NCBI GenBank assembly: GCA_902773995.1 | Contig: CACYGL010000027.1 | Coordinates: forward strand, 1-48,319 | Reading direction: 5' to 3' | Length of the DNA stretch: 48,319 nt | Source of the DNA: an uncultured Coriobacteriaceae bacterium | Lineage (GTDB): Bacteria > Actinomycetota > Coriobacteriia > Coriobacteriales > Atopobiaceae | In this document: in pieces, positions 1 through 8,199 of the stretch | Layout: every line of letters starts with the position of its first letter | How positions within the stretch are numbered: position 1 is the stretch's first letter | Made by a program: the position numbers and the translations under genes | The notes under the pieces: generated by a model | What the model was told of the DNA's origin: nothing | The model's input: only the letters and a program-made list of their open reading frames with translations | Database searches by the model: none

Positions 1-215
1 TTCGAGTGGCCGACGGGGCCTCCCCCCGACTGACCATGTAACAACGCCGAAACGTCATTGCTAGGGACATTCTACCGCACGTTTGCCAATCTAAAACGAG
101 TAATCCGCAACGCTGGCAAAATTCTGGACGCATATCTGCGCAAAATATAGTATGCGATGCAATCTACCTGCACTTTTATGAGAAAGAACGACGATTTTCT
201 GATGTGGAAACGTTC
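1..215. other. left edge, region 3' of whiA, no gene seen
   Basis: No convincing coding region is visible; the open frames crossing this stretch are antisense shadows of whiA. It is more AT-rich than its surroundings. On the minus strand, just past the whiA stop, AGAACG and CGTTCT can pair around a loop of about 20 nt followed by a short T-rich run, which could be a weak terminator for the rapZ-whiA transcript. Confidence 0.4.
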
Positions 216-1160
216 TCAGTTTTTCTCGGGAGCACCCTCTTCGCCCACGATCTGCTCCAGCCTGAGCAGCCGGTGGTACATGGCAGACTTGGACGCCGGC
301 GGATCGAAGGTCTCGCCCAGCGCTGCAAGCGAGAGCTCGGGGTGCTCCCTGCGCGCGACGCAGAACTCGCGCACCGCAGGCGGGAGGTGCGAGATGCCCA
401 CGAGCTCGTCCGCCCGGTCGATGAGCTCGAGCTGCGCCACGGCTGCCGAGGACGAGCGCGCCTGGTTGGCCACCTCGGCGTTGACGCGGCGGTTGACGTC
501 GTTCTTGACGGACTTTCTCGCACGCGCGACCTCGACCACGCGAGCCATGCGCTGGGCACCCATCAGGCGCAGGAGACACAGCACGTCGTCGAAGCTCTTG
601 AGGTAGAGCGCGTAGGCGCCGCGGCGCCGGTTGATGCGCACCGAGGCGCCCAGGGTCGAGATGACATCGGCCAGGCCTCGGGCGAACTCCTCCCCCGTCA
701 CCGCAACTTCGAGGTGGAAGTCACCACGGGGGTCAGCTATGAAGCCGCCCGCCATGAAGGCGCCGCGCACAAAGGCACAGCGTGCCTCTCTCGTCTTGAG
801 GAGCTCCTCGGGAACCCCTAGGGCGATGCCGCGCCCGGGGATGAGAATCCCCAGGCTGGTGAGATCGTCGGCCAGGCGGTCCTGCTCAGGCATCTCGATG
901 AGGTAGTTTCTCGTCTTGTGAAGGACCGAGCGCCTAACGGTAAGCGAGGTCTCGAGGTCAAACACGCGGTGCGTGAGCTTGATGACGGTGCGCGCCACGG
1001 CTCCGGTCTCAGTGGCGATGCGAATCGAGTAGCGCCCCGAGCCGTGGAAGCTCATGGTGCCGCAGACGCGGACAAGCGCCGAGAGCTGCGCGAGCTCGGC
1101 CATGCGGGAGGCGGGCTCTATGCGCGAGAGCTCGTCTTTTACCTGGGCGGTGAAGGACAT
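216..1160 (-). CDS. whiA: WhiA-family DNA-binding regulator
   Basis: A 314-residue protein of normal WhiA length. WhiA is a transcription factor that controls sporulation-linked division in Streptomyces and is widely conserved in Gram-positive bacteria, where it affects division and chromosome segregation. The N-terminal two thirds match the degenerate LAGLIDADG homing-endonuclease fold (the stretch around RGAFMAGGFI, near residue 130, is typical). The last 90 residues hold the helix-turn-helix, with the family signature LAALGETFDPPASKSAMYHR near residues 275-295. The gene starts 3 nt after the rapZ stop, so the two are co-transcribed and probably translationally coupled. The yvcK/cofD-like gene that usually sits between rapZ and whiA is absent. 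Family assignment is secure; the role in this organism is inferred. Confidence 0.95.
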   Translation of the reverse strand: MSFTAQVKDELSRIEPASRMAELAQLSALVRVCGTMSFHGSGRYSIRIATETGAVARTVIKLTHRVFDLETSLTVRRSVLHKTRNYLIEMPEQDRLADDLTSLGILIPGRGIALGVPEELLKTREARCAFVRGAFMAGGFIADPRGDFHLEVAVTGEEFARGLADVISTLGASVRINRRRGAYALYLKSFDDVLCLLRLMGAQRMARVVEVARARKSVKNDVNRRVNAEVANQARSSSAAVAQLELIDRADELVGISHLPPAVREFCVARREHPELSLAALGETFDPPASKSAMYHRLLRLEQIVGEEGAPEKN

Positions 1161-1163
1161 GGG

Positions 1164-2120
1164 CTACCTCTCGCCCGTCGTAGCGTCGTGCGCGGCCGTA
1201 GCGACAGCCTCCGGGAGGTCGCGATGGAAGAGGTTCACGCGATAGCCCTGCGCCTTGAGGTGGGCCGCCGTGGCATTGGCAATGGCGACGCTTCTGTGCT
1301 GGCCGCCCGTACAGCCCACGGCAATGGACAGGCGCGCCTTGCCCTCGGCGACGTAGCCCGGCATGGCAACGTCGAGCAGCCGCAGCCACGCGTCCATGAA
1401 GTCGCGCGTGATCTTGTTGTCCATCACGAAGCGTGCGACCTTCTCGTCATTACCCGTGAGGTAGCGCATCTCGGGGTCGTAGAAGGGGTTTGGCAGAAAG
1501 CGCACGTCGATCATGAGGTCCGCCTCGGAGGGCATGCCGTGCTTGAAGCCAAACGAGAAGACGTTCACGTCGAGGAGCTGCTGCTCGGTGAGCTCGGAGA
1601 AGGCCGCGCTGAGGCGCGCACGCAGGGCGGAGGTACGCATGTGGCTTGTGTCGATGACGAGGTCGGCCATCGCGCGCGCGTCCTTGAGCTGCCGGCGCTC
1701 GCGCTTGATGGCGTGCTCGACGGACTCGCCGGGGACCGCGAGCGGGTGACGGCGGCGGTTCTCGTTGTAGCGGCGCATGAGAATCTCGTCGGAGGCGTCC
1801 AGGAAGAGGAGCTTGCAGGAGAGCTCGTGCTCACCGAGCTGGCGGATGGTGTCCGTGAGCTCATCGAAGAGGCCCTGGCTGCGCAGATCGCAGGTCACGG
1901 CCAAATGACGGCCCACGCCCGAGTTGATGCCCACGAGCTCCGCGAGTTGCGGGACAAGGCGCGGAGGGAGGTTGTCGATGCAGAAGTAGCCCATGTCCTC
2001 GAAGCAGTGGAGGGCCTGCGTGCGACCCGAGCCGGACATGCCCGTGATGATCACGATGTCGGGGACGCGGTCGCGGCTCTCGGCGGCGCGCATGTCCTGG
2101 CCGGTGCTTGTGTCTGGCAT
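1164..2120 (-). CDS. rapZ: RapZ/YvcJ nucleotide-binding protein
   Basis: A 318-residue P-loop protein of the RapZ (YvcJ/YhbJ) family. In E. coli RapZ delivers GlmZ sRNA to RNase E and so controls glucosamine-6-phosphate synthase; in Gram-positives it binds nucleotides and its RNA role is unproven. The Walker A motif GMSGSGRTQ near residue 27 has Arg instead of Lys, as is usual in actinobacterial members. The C-terminal signature GCTGGQHRSV is present near residue 285. I chose the ATG at 2120 because GGAGGAGGGA precedes it by a few bases. An upstream in-frame extension to 2315 is Pro/Arg-rich low-complexity sequence with no family match. A TATACT hexamer at 2156-2161 could be the -10 box, but no clear -35 is seen. 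The next gene, whiA, follows 3 nt later. Confidence 0.94.
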   Translation of the reverse strand: MPDTSTGQDMRAAESRDRVPDIVIITGMSGSGRTQALHCFEDMGYFCIDNLPPRLVPQLAELVGINSGVGRHLAVTCDLRSQGLFDELTDTIRQLGEHELSCKLLFLDASDEILMRRYNENRRRHPLAVPGESVEHAIKRERRQLKDARAMADLVIDTSHMRTSALRARLSAAFSELTEQQLLDVNVFSFGFKHGMPSEADLMIDVRFLPNPFYDPEMRYLTGNDEKVARFVMDNKITRDFMDAWLRLLDVAMPGYVAEGKARLSIAVGCTGGQHRSVAIANATAAHLKAQGYRVNLFHRDLPEAVATAAHDATTGER

Positions 2121-2335
2121 TCGTCCCTCCTCCGCTCTGGGTGGCAACCTCATCAAGTATAGGGGTTGGCGCCCGTCCGGGGCAGCGGTCTCGGTGCCGT
2201 TGCTCCCCCGGAATCCGCGCTTCTCGTCCGGGGGGCTCTCGGCGGGGCCCCGGCGGTCGGGGCTCTCGTCGGGGCTCTCGGCGGCTCTTCTCGTCCGGCG
2301 GGGCGAATGCCCCACTATCGAAGCTCTCGCACGGG

Positions 2336-2417
2336 ATTATTGCGCGATATTTCTCGTAAATTTGAGCTTATCTGGGCAAACGTACTTAGGCGGAGGAAAA
2401 TCGCGCAATAAATTGCC
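2336..2417. repeat. 82-bp element with inverted ends, copy 1
   Basis: Identical over 82 bp to the copy at 2587-2668, 251 bp away. Its ends are perfect 12-bp inverted repeats (TTATTGCGCGAT at 2337-2348, its complement at 2400-2411), extended inward by imperfect pairing. The interior includes TTATCTGGGCAAACG, which resembles the loop of the 80-bp hairpin at 38579. No open frame with a start signal lies inside. Confidence 0.85.
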
Positions 2418-2586
2418 CCAGAGAAGGGTGATGGAGTTGAAGTGGTGGCCGTTGCCACGATGTGCCCAGATCAGACATGGCGTTCGCCGAGAGTGTGAAT
2501 CCATATTGGAGATGGAATCTTTGCCTTTAGCGCTCGATTACTCTCATCCGATTCCAAACCTTAACTTCATGTTCCTCTGTTCCGAA

Positions 2587-2668
2587 ATTATTGCGCGATA
2601 TTTCTCGTAAATTTGAGCTTATCTGGGCAAACGTACTTAGGCGGAGGAAAATCGCGCAATAAATTGCC
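2587..2668. repeat. 82-bp element with inverted ends, copy 2
   Basis: Direct second copy of the 2336-2417 element, same orientation, with no mismatch over 82 bp. The 12-bp terminal stems lie at 2588-2599 and 2651-2662. The 169 bp between the two copies are unrelated single-copy sequence, so this is a dispersed duplication rather than a simple tandem. Confidence 0.85.
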
Positions 2669-2943
2669 GAGATGCAGCAGTGCCGTCCATAGTGACGCGC
2701 TTTTGATAGGGGCTCTCGCTAATAGCAACGTTCTAGGTTGGGATGGCGTGCCTCTCCCGGGCTCTAGCCCCTCTCGCCCCGTGGAGTATAAGCTCCATTT
2801 CTTAATCCAGTTGGCCGCCACCTGGGTAAACGCAACCGCCGTTTAAGAAAAAGGAGCTATTCTCCGATGGTTCGGGAGCATAAGGGTCCGGGGGATCCCC
2901 GGGGGTCCCGGGGGTCGGGGGCGCCGGTCGAGGTATCGGGAGG

Positions 2944-3096
2944 GACGCCGGAAGCAGCGTTACCGCAAGGATTGCGTACGAAATAGCCCTTGCGGCGCGG
3001 AATTGACGCCGGAAGGCACGTTATCGCAGCTACTTCGTACGAAAGCGCCCCTCGGGCGAGAATTCTCGCCGAAGGGCGCATTTCTGCGGCTAGCAC
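2944..3096. repeat. 60-bp-period tandem hairpin array 3' of the oxidoreductase gene
   Basis: Three degenerate units start at 2944, 3005 and 3065. Each begins with (GA/CT)CGCCGGAAG-like sequence, and the first two share CGTACGAAA in the loop and end in a partly complementary CGGGCGA/TGCGGCG arm. Units are separated by AATT-containing spacers. Period and layout match the cleaner arrays at 16525 and 48108, so I place all three in one family. The last unit is cut short by the end of the coding sequence at 3097. Confidence 0.6.
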
Positions 3097-4155
3097 CTAC
3101 GCGCGCTCCTCGGGATAGACCACGCCCCACTCGCGGCGTAGGCGCGTCATGACCTGCATGACATCGGCGGCATAGTCGATAAGACCCGCCGCACAGGCGT
3201 CGCCCGCAACCGCACGCTCGCGACCCGCGCGCACCTCCTCGCGGCGCCCGTCCTCCGTCCACACGATGGTCGCGACATCGGCGCGGGGGTAGTCCATGAC
3301 CTCCACGTAGCAGCGGTCAAAGCTCAGGACCGCGCGCTTGGGCTGCTTGGAGTGGAGCGTGAGCGAAATGACGCCCATCTGCCCTTCCTTGTTGCGGCAC
3401 ACGATGCCCGAGGTCTGGTCCACGCCCGTCGACGCCAGGTTGGCGAGAGAGACGACCTCCGTGGGCTGGCTCGCCATGAAGAGCCTCATGAGCGAGAGCG
3501 CATAAACGCCGATGTCGAGCATCGCGCCGCCCGCGAGCTTGGGGTTGTAGAAGCGGTTGGAGAGGTCGCCGTACTCCTTGTAGCTGCCAAAGTTGAGCTG
3601 CGCCAGGTTCATGGTGCCAAACTCGCCCGCGTTGGCGCGGCGGAGAAGCTCCTGGTAGAGCGGCATGTGGAGGATGGTCGTGGCATCCATGAGCACCACG
3701 TTGTTCTCGCGTGCAAGCGCACGGGCCTCGTCGAGTTCCTCGGAGTTGAGCGTGATGGACTTCTCGCAGAGGACGTGCTTGCCAGCCGCGAGCGCGCCGC
3801 GCAGGTAGCGGATGTGCGTGTTGTGCGGCGTAGTAATGTAGATGGCATCCACACTGGGGTCCTGGTAGAGCTCCTCGACGGAGTCGTACACGCGCTCCAC
3901 GCCGTAGCGCTCTGCAAAGGCCTCGGCCTTCTCGCGCGTGCGGTTGGCGACGCCGCGCAGGTGGCGGCCAGAGAGGGCAAGCGATGTGGCCATCTGGTTG
4001 GCAATCACGCCGCAGCCGATGACAGCCCAGGTGAGCTGGGGTGCCGCATAGATGTCCTTGGGGAAGGGCTCGCCGGCGACCTCGCCAAACGCCGCCTTTG
4101 CAGCAGCGGCCGCGTCGAGCGGGGCAGTCTGCTCGGAGCAGTTGTTCTCAGCCAT
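3097..4155 (-). CDS. Gfo/Idh/MocA-family NAD(P)-dependent oxidoreductase
   Basis: A 352-residue dehydrogenase of the Gfo/Idh/MocA superfamily, cytoplasmic. An N-terminal tail of about 40 residues precedes the Rossmann fold, whose dinucleotide-binding loop is AVIGCGVIANQ (near residue 45). The catalytic-lysine motif reads CEKSIT (near residue 134), where many members have EKP. The C-terminal half contains the substrate-binding beta-sheet domain, including the GGAMLDIGVY stretch seen in the family. Substrates in this superfamily are sugars, inositols or sugar acids and cannot be told from sequence. The gene lies 66 nt downstream of nanE on the same strand, so a role in amino-sugar or sialic acid use is possible but only inferred from position. 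Confidence 0.88.
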   Translation of the reverse strand: MAENNCSEQTAPLDAAAAAKAAFGEVAGEPFPKDIYAAPQLTWAVIGCGVIANQMATSLALSGRHLRGVANRTREKAEAFAERYGVERVYDSVEELYQDPSVDAIYITTPHNTHIRYLRGALAAGKHVLCEKSITLNSEELDEARALARENNVVLMDATTILHMPLYQELLRRANAGEFGTMNLAQLNFGSYKEYGDLSNRFYNPKLAGGAMLDIGVYALSLMRLFMASQPTEVVSLANLASTGVDQTSGIVCRNKEGQMGVISLTLHSKQPKRAVLSFDRCYVEVMDYPRADVATIVWTEDGRREEVRAGRERAVAGDACAAGLIDYAADVMQVMTRLRREWGVVYPEERA

Positions 4156-4221
4156 ACGATTCCTCTCTCTGGGGGCAGTTGGTACTTCCTAGGGACGGTC
4201 AGGACTTCGAAGGCCCTTGGA

Positions 4222-4866
4222 CTACGCCTCGATTGCGGCCGAGACCACTGCCCACGCGCCATTGTCGATGGCCGCGCGCGCGTCCGCCGGGGTGTGGACG
4301 TGGCCCTCGCAGATTACGGGGAAGCCGGGGAACTCCTTGGCGGCCTCGGCGAGAAGGGCGATGTCGGGACCGTCGTCCAGCGTGGTGTCGATTGCGGGCT
4401 TGTTGTGCGAGAGCGTGGTGGACACGATATCGCAGCCGCAGGCAACGCCGCGACGGATGTCCTCTATAGTCATGCAGTCAGCCATGACGATGGTCTCGCA
4501 CTGGGCGCGCAGGTCGCGGACGGTCTCCTCGAAGGTGCGGCCATCGGGGCGCGGGCGATTGGTGGCGTCGATTGCTACCACGTCGGCGCCGGCGTTCACG
4601 CAGGCCACGGCATGGCGCAGCGTGGGCGTGATGTAGACGCCGTCGTGACCCTCCTTCCAAAGGCCGATGACGGGAATCTCAACGCGGCCCTTGATGGCGG
4701 CAATGTCCGAGAGGCCCTGGCAGCGGATTGCTGCGGCACCGCCCAGCTCGCAGGCGCGGGCAATCTGGGCCATGGTCTCCGGGTGCCGCATGGGTTCTCC
4801 GGGATACGCCTGGACGCTCACGATGAGCTTGCCCTTGAGGGACTGGACGAGCGGATTGACAGCCAT
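4222..4866 (-). CDS. nanE: N-acetylmannosamine-6-phosphate 2-epimerase
   Basis: A 214-residue TIM-barrel epimerase that converts ManNAc-6-phosphate to GlcNAc-6-phosphate in sialic acid and ManNAc catabolism. Family features are present in order: VSVQAYPGEPM near the start, IRCQG, IPVIGLWKEG, VAIDATNRPRP (the barrel strand with the catalytic Asp region), MADCMT, CDIVSTTLS and ICEGHVHTP. Length is normal for NanE. The ATG at 4866 has GAGGAG upstream. Because uvrC just upstream is frameshifted, the uvrC reading frame now runs on without a stop into nanE, giving an apparent 884-codon fusion. I treat this as an accident of the frame break, since nanE has its own start and ribosome binding site. 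No other nan genes (nanA, nanK) are in the window. Confidence 0.93.
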   Translation of the reverse strand: MAVNPLVQSLKGKLIVSVQAYPGEPMRHPETMAQIARACELGGAAAIRCQGLSDIAAIKGRVEIPVIGLWKEGHDGVYITPTLRHAVACVNAGADVVAIDATNRPRPDGRTFEETVRDLRAQCETIVMADCMTIEDIRRGVACGCDIVSTTLSHNKPAIDTTLDDGPDIALLAEAAKEFPGFPVICEGHVHTPADARAAIDNGAWAVVSAAIEA

Positions 4867-4921
4867 GGATGCTCCTCTCCGCGCGGCCACCGCGGTCGCG
4901 CCACTGTTGATTAGGCTAGTC

Positions 4922-6876
4922 CTAACGCGCCTTCTCCGCCACCGTCTGGGCCTCCTCGTCCCAGACGCGCAGGGCGTCGTAGACCGCCTGCGCCACCTCG
5001 GCGGGCACGCCCGGAACCTGGGCGATGTCCTCCACGCTCGCAGCACGCAAGCGCTTGACCGCTTGCGCTTGGGACCCACGCCCGGCACGTCGTCGAGCAC
5101 CGAGACGGTCATGGCCTTGTCGCGCAACTCGCGGTGGAAGGTGATGGCAAAGCGGTGTGACTCGTCGCGCACCTGCTTGATGAGGTAGAGCGAGGCCGAG
5201 CCCGAGGGCAGCACCACGGGCGTCTCGTCCCAGGGGACAAAGACCTCCTCGTCAGACTTGGCAAGGCCGCACACGGGGATGTCCAGTCCCAGCGAGGAGA
5301 GCTGCTCCATGGCAGCCGTGAGCTGGGGCTTGCCGCCGTCGACCACCAGCAGGTCCGGGCGCGATCCAAAGCGCTCGTCGGCCATGCGCTCGGGCGCGTA
5401 GCGGCGGGCGAGGACCTCCGACATGCTCACAAAGTCGTTCGCCTCGGTGAGCGGCGTCTGGATCTTGAAGCGCCGGTACTGGGACTTGTCGGGACGACCG
5501 TTGGTAAAGACGACCATGGAGGCAACCGTGAAGTGGCCGTGGAGGGTCGAGATGTCGAAGCACTCGATGCGCATGGGCGGCGCGTCGAGGGCAAGCGCGC
5601 TCTCCAGCTGCAGCAGTGCCTGGTTGGTACGGTCGTCCGCGTAGCCCGTGCGCACCATGTAGCGCATGAGCGCATGGCGGGCGTTGGCGGCCGCCATGTC
5701 CAGGAGGTGGCGCTTCTCGCCCCGCTGGGGGTGATGGATGTGGCAGGCGCGCCCGCGCTTCTCGGCAAGCCATTCCGAGAGGAGCTCGGCGTCCGGCAGG
5801 TCTACGTCCACGTCCACCTCGGAGGGGATATCTGCCGTCTCGTCGTAGTAGCGCTTGAGGAAGCCGCCCTGCAGCTCGACCTCCCCCACGTCGGCGCCCT
5901 TGTCGAGAACAAACTCTACCGTGCGCACCGTGCGGCCCTCGCGCACCACGAAGACGCAGGCCGCGCTGATGGTCTCCTCGCGGTAGAAGCCAATGAGGTC
6001 GAGCGAGACGTCCGATGAGAACATGACCTGCTGGCGATCGTCCAGGGCGTTCAGGCTCTCGAGGCGCGCCTTGAGGCGTCCCGCGCGCTCGAAGTCGAGG
6101 TCCGCGGCCGCCTCGCGCATCTGCTCCTCCACGGCCGAGACCACGTGCGAGCGACGCCCGGCGAGAAAGTCCTCGACCTGGCGCACGTGCTTGGCGTACT
6201 CGACGGTGTCGATGGCGCCCACGCAGACGCCCGGCCCCTTACCCATGTGGTAGTCGAAGCATGGCCGCCCCGCGCGGGCAAGCGCCAGGTTGGCCACGGC
6301 CGCCTCGTCAGGGCGGCGCTCCAGCTCGCGACGGCAGCGCTTCCACTCCGCACACGTGGCCGTGCAGATGGGGACGACCTTGCGCAGCGTGTCGATGGTG
6401 TCGCGCGCGGCGTGGGCGTCGGTGTAGGGGCCAAAGTAGCGCGTGCCCTTGCGGTGGTGCTCGCGCGTGTACTTGATGGCCGGGAACACGTCCGACTCGG
6501 TGATGGCGATGTAGGGGTAGCTCTTGTCGTCCTTGAAGTCGACGTTGAAGTACGGGTGGTACTGAGCGATGAGGTTGCGCTCGAGCACGAGGGCCTCGTG
6601 CTCGGAGCCCACCACGACGTAGTCGAACGACCTCACGACCTGCATCATGAGGGGAATCTTATCGCGGTCGTCTTGGAGCGTCACGTACTGGCGCAGGCGT
6701 GCCCGCAGGTTCTTCGCTTTGCCCACGTAGACGACCTGCCCGCGCGCGTCCTTCCAGAGGTAGCAGCCCGGGTCCGTGGGGGCGTCGTCCACCTGGCGGC
6801 GCAGCTCGGGCAGGCTCTCCTCCAGGGAGCGGGCATCATCGAAGTCGGGGCGTGCCCCTGGGTCGCGAATCGTCAT
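4922..6876 (-). pseudogene. uvrC: UvrC excinuclease subunit, frameshifted near the 3' end
   Basis: UvrC makes both incisions in UvrABC nucleotide excision repair. Visible in order: GIY-YIG nuclease domain at residues 35-115 (GCYLWKDARGQVVYVGKAK), Cys-rich segment near 170-200, UVR motif near 240-280, RNase H-like endonuclease domain (DLLVVDGGKPQ near 510), then the start of the C-terminal helix-hairpin-helix at VPGVGPKRK. There the frame breaks at about 5055-5068. The remaining HhH sequence (SVEDIAQVPGVPAEVA) continues in another frame and reaches a TAG at 4922. By comparison with the family, some 25 nt encoding roughly LLRHFGS are missing. The junction can form an 8-bp stem (CGCAAGCG/CGCTTGCG) with a 6-nt loop. 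If real, the protein loses its DNA-binding HhH; if a sequencing or assembly artefact, the gene is normal. Confidence 0.88.
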
Positions 6877-6913
6877 GGCCTATGGTGCCTTCCGGCGCTT
6901 GAACGCCCGGCCG

Positions 6914-8176
6914 TCACGGCTGGTCCGGCTCGGGGAGGTAGCGCTTGAACTTTGAGACCTGGTGCTCGAAGTTGACCTTCGCCCAGAAGCGCTGGGCGAG
7001 AGAGTCGCCTGGCCAGTCAAGCGCAAAGCTCGCGGTGCCATTGTCGTAGGCCGCGAGCACGCGCTCCTTCACGGGCACGTTGGGCATGCAGCGCTCGACC
7101 ACGGCCTTGGGGACGCCCACGTAGGCCCAGCCGCCCTTGGGCTCCACCGGCATGGGGTCGATGCCGAGAACCACGTCCTCAACCTGGATTCTGGCGTAGT
7201 TGATGCCCGAGAGGAGCACGAGCCAGGAGCTGCGGCCGGGACGGGCGTTCACCTCGAGGAAGCGATAGCTGCCGTCGCGTGCGTCGTACTTGGCGTCGAA
7301 GCAGCACATGCCGTGGTAGCCCACCTTCTTGAGGAAGCGCGCGGCAGAGGCGGTCATCTCCTCGTTTGGCTCCGGAACGATGGCCACCGCGTTGCCGATG
7401 GCGCTGGGATGGTGGTCCTCGAGGCCAACGTGGCAGCAGACGGTGAAGACGGGGTTGGAGTCCTTGTCGACGTAGCAGTAGAGCGCGTACATGTGGGAGT
7501 CTCCGCCAGGGACAAACTCCTGGACGATGAGGGAGTCGTCATAGCAGGAGTCCTGCAGCGCCGAGTAGACCCGGCACAGCTCCTCCCTGCTCTGGATCAC
7601 GAAGACCTTCTTCTTCCCCTCGAACTCCGCGTAGTGGTAGTGGGCAGAGTTCGACGGCTTTGCCACCAGGGGGTAGGTGAAGCCCTCGTCGTTTGGCGTG
7701 GCACCCTTGAGCGAGCAGTCCAGAAAGCGCGTCTTGGGGTAGGACATCCCCACCTCTTCGCACACCTCGTAGAAGTTCTGCTTCTGGGTGACGAAGTCGA
7801 GGATGTCGAAGTCCACGACCGGGGTGTAGTACCAGCGCTCGAGCTCCGGCTTGTGCTTGGAGACTATGCGCGCGTAGAAGTCTCCGCAGGTGACGAGAAA
7901 CGGCAGCTTCCCCTCCACGCAGAGCTGGTCCCCCACGCGCTTGAGCAGCGGGATGAGGACATCCTCGGAGTCCACGCCCTCCTCGACGCGGTAGTCCGCG
8001 AACTTGGTGCGCGAGATGGACTTGATGTCGGAGCCCGCGTAGATGATCGAGCGGACGTGGTAGGCCTCCCAGAAGGCACGGACATACGCGTAGCAGGAGT
8101 AGTCCGCCCCCAGGATGACCGGCTGGATCTTCTGGGACAGCTCGTCTCTGTCGATGTTCTCTGGCCTCTGCGCCAT
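6914..8176 (-). CDS. ATP-grasp carboxylate-amine ligase-like protein
   Basis: A 420-residue ATP-grasp protein. The N-terminal 110 residues form a pre-ATP-grasp fold (VILGADYSCYAYVRAF). The central ATP-grasp core includes YPLVAKPSNSAHY (ATP-binding Lys, near residue 170), VQEFVPGGDSHMY (near 225) and the Mg-binding stretch RFLEVNARPGRSS (near 310). Family members join a carboxylate to an amine, for example D-aspartate ligases that build peptidoglycan cross-bridges, or peptide and pigment ligases; the substrate here is not determined. It lies between uvrC and hisE on the same strand, 23 nt from hisE and 37 nt from uvrC, so it is probably on the his read-through transcript, though nothing ties it to histidine synthesis. 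Confidence 0.8.
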   Translation of the reverse strand: MAQRPENIDRDELSQKIQPVILGADYSCYAYVRAFWEAYHVRSIIYAGSDIKSISRTKFADYRVEEGVDSEDVLIPLLKRVGDQLCVEGKLPFLVTCGDFYARIVSKHKPELERWYYTPVVDFDILDFVTQKQNFYEVCEEVGMSYPKTRFLDCSLKGATPNDEGFTYPLVAKPSNSAHYHYAEFEGKKKVFVIQSREELCRVYSALQDSCYDDSLIVQEFVPGGDSHMYALYCYVDKDSNPVFTVCCHVGLEDHHPSAIGNAVAIVPEPNEEMTASAARFLKKVGYHGMCCFDAKYDARDGSYRFLEVNARPGRSSWLVLLSGINYARIQVEDVVLGIDPMPVEPKGGWAYVGVPKAVVERCMPNVPVKERVLAAYDNGTASFALDWPGDSLAQRFWAKVNFEHQVSKFKRYLPEPDQP

Positions 8177-8199
8177 GGCTTGCGTTCCCCCGGTTCTCC

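Larger units (their letters stand above)
2121..3096. other. 976-bp non-coding spacer full of repeats
   Basis: No gene is supported. From left to right it holds: GC-rich direct repeats of GGGGCTCTCG (about 2220-2290); two identical 82-bp elements at 2336 and 2587; a G-run segment at 2884-2921 (five runs of 3-5 G with short spacers, also partly self-complementary) that could form a quadruplex or hairpin; and a 60-bp-period tandem array ending at the 3' end of the oxidoreductase gene. Short open frames here translate the repeats and have no ribosome binding sites. Confidence 0.6.

Noticed and set aside
2010..2050. RapZ Walker A with Arg instead of Lys as an inactivating change
   Set aside because: This substitution is usual in actinobacterial RapZ proteins, so it is not notable.
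918..2162. Long plus-strand open frame opposite whiA/rapZ, and similar ones opposite uvrC, hisZG, essC, uvrA and the GH3 gene
   Set aside because: GC-rich DNA leaves the antisense frames open. They are exact shadows of well-supported genes and show no family motifs or start signals.
2121..2315. N-terminal extension of RapZ
   Set aside because: Low-complexity Pro/Arg sequence with direct DNA repeats; a strong ribosome binding site supports the start at 2120.
2960..3262. Peptide with 20-residue repeats encoded across the 60-bp array
   Set aside because: The period is a multiple of three, so any frame gives a periodic peptide; the frame has no start signal and runs antisense-like into the oxidoreductase gene.
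4222..6876. A single 884-residue UvrC-NanE bifunctional protein
   Set aside because: About 70 residues between the two parts are Arg/Pro-rich shadow sequence, the true UvrC C-terminus lies in another frame, and nanE has its own ATG with ribosome binding site.
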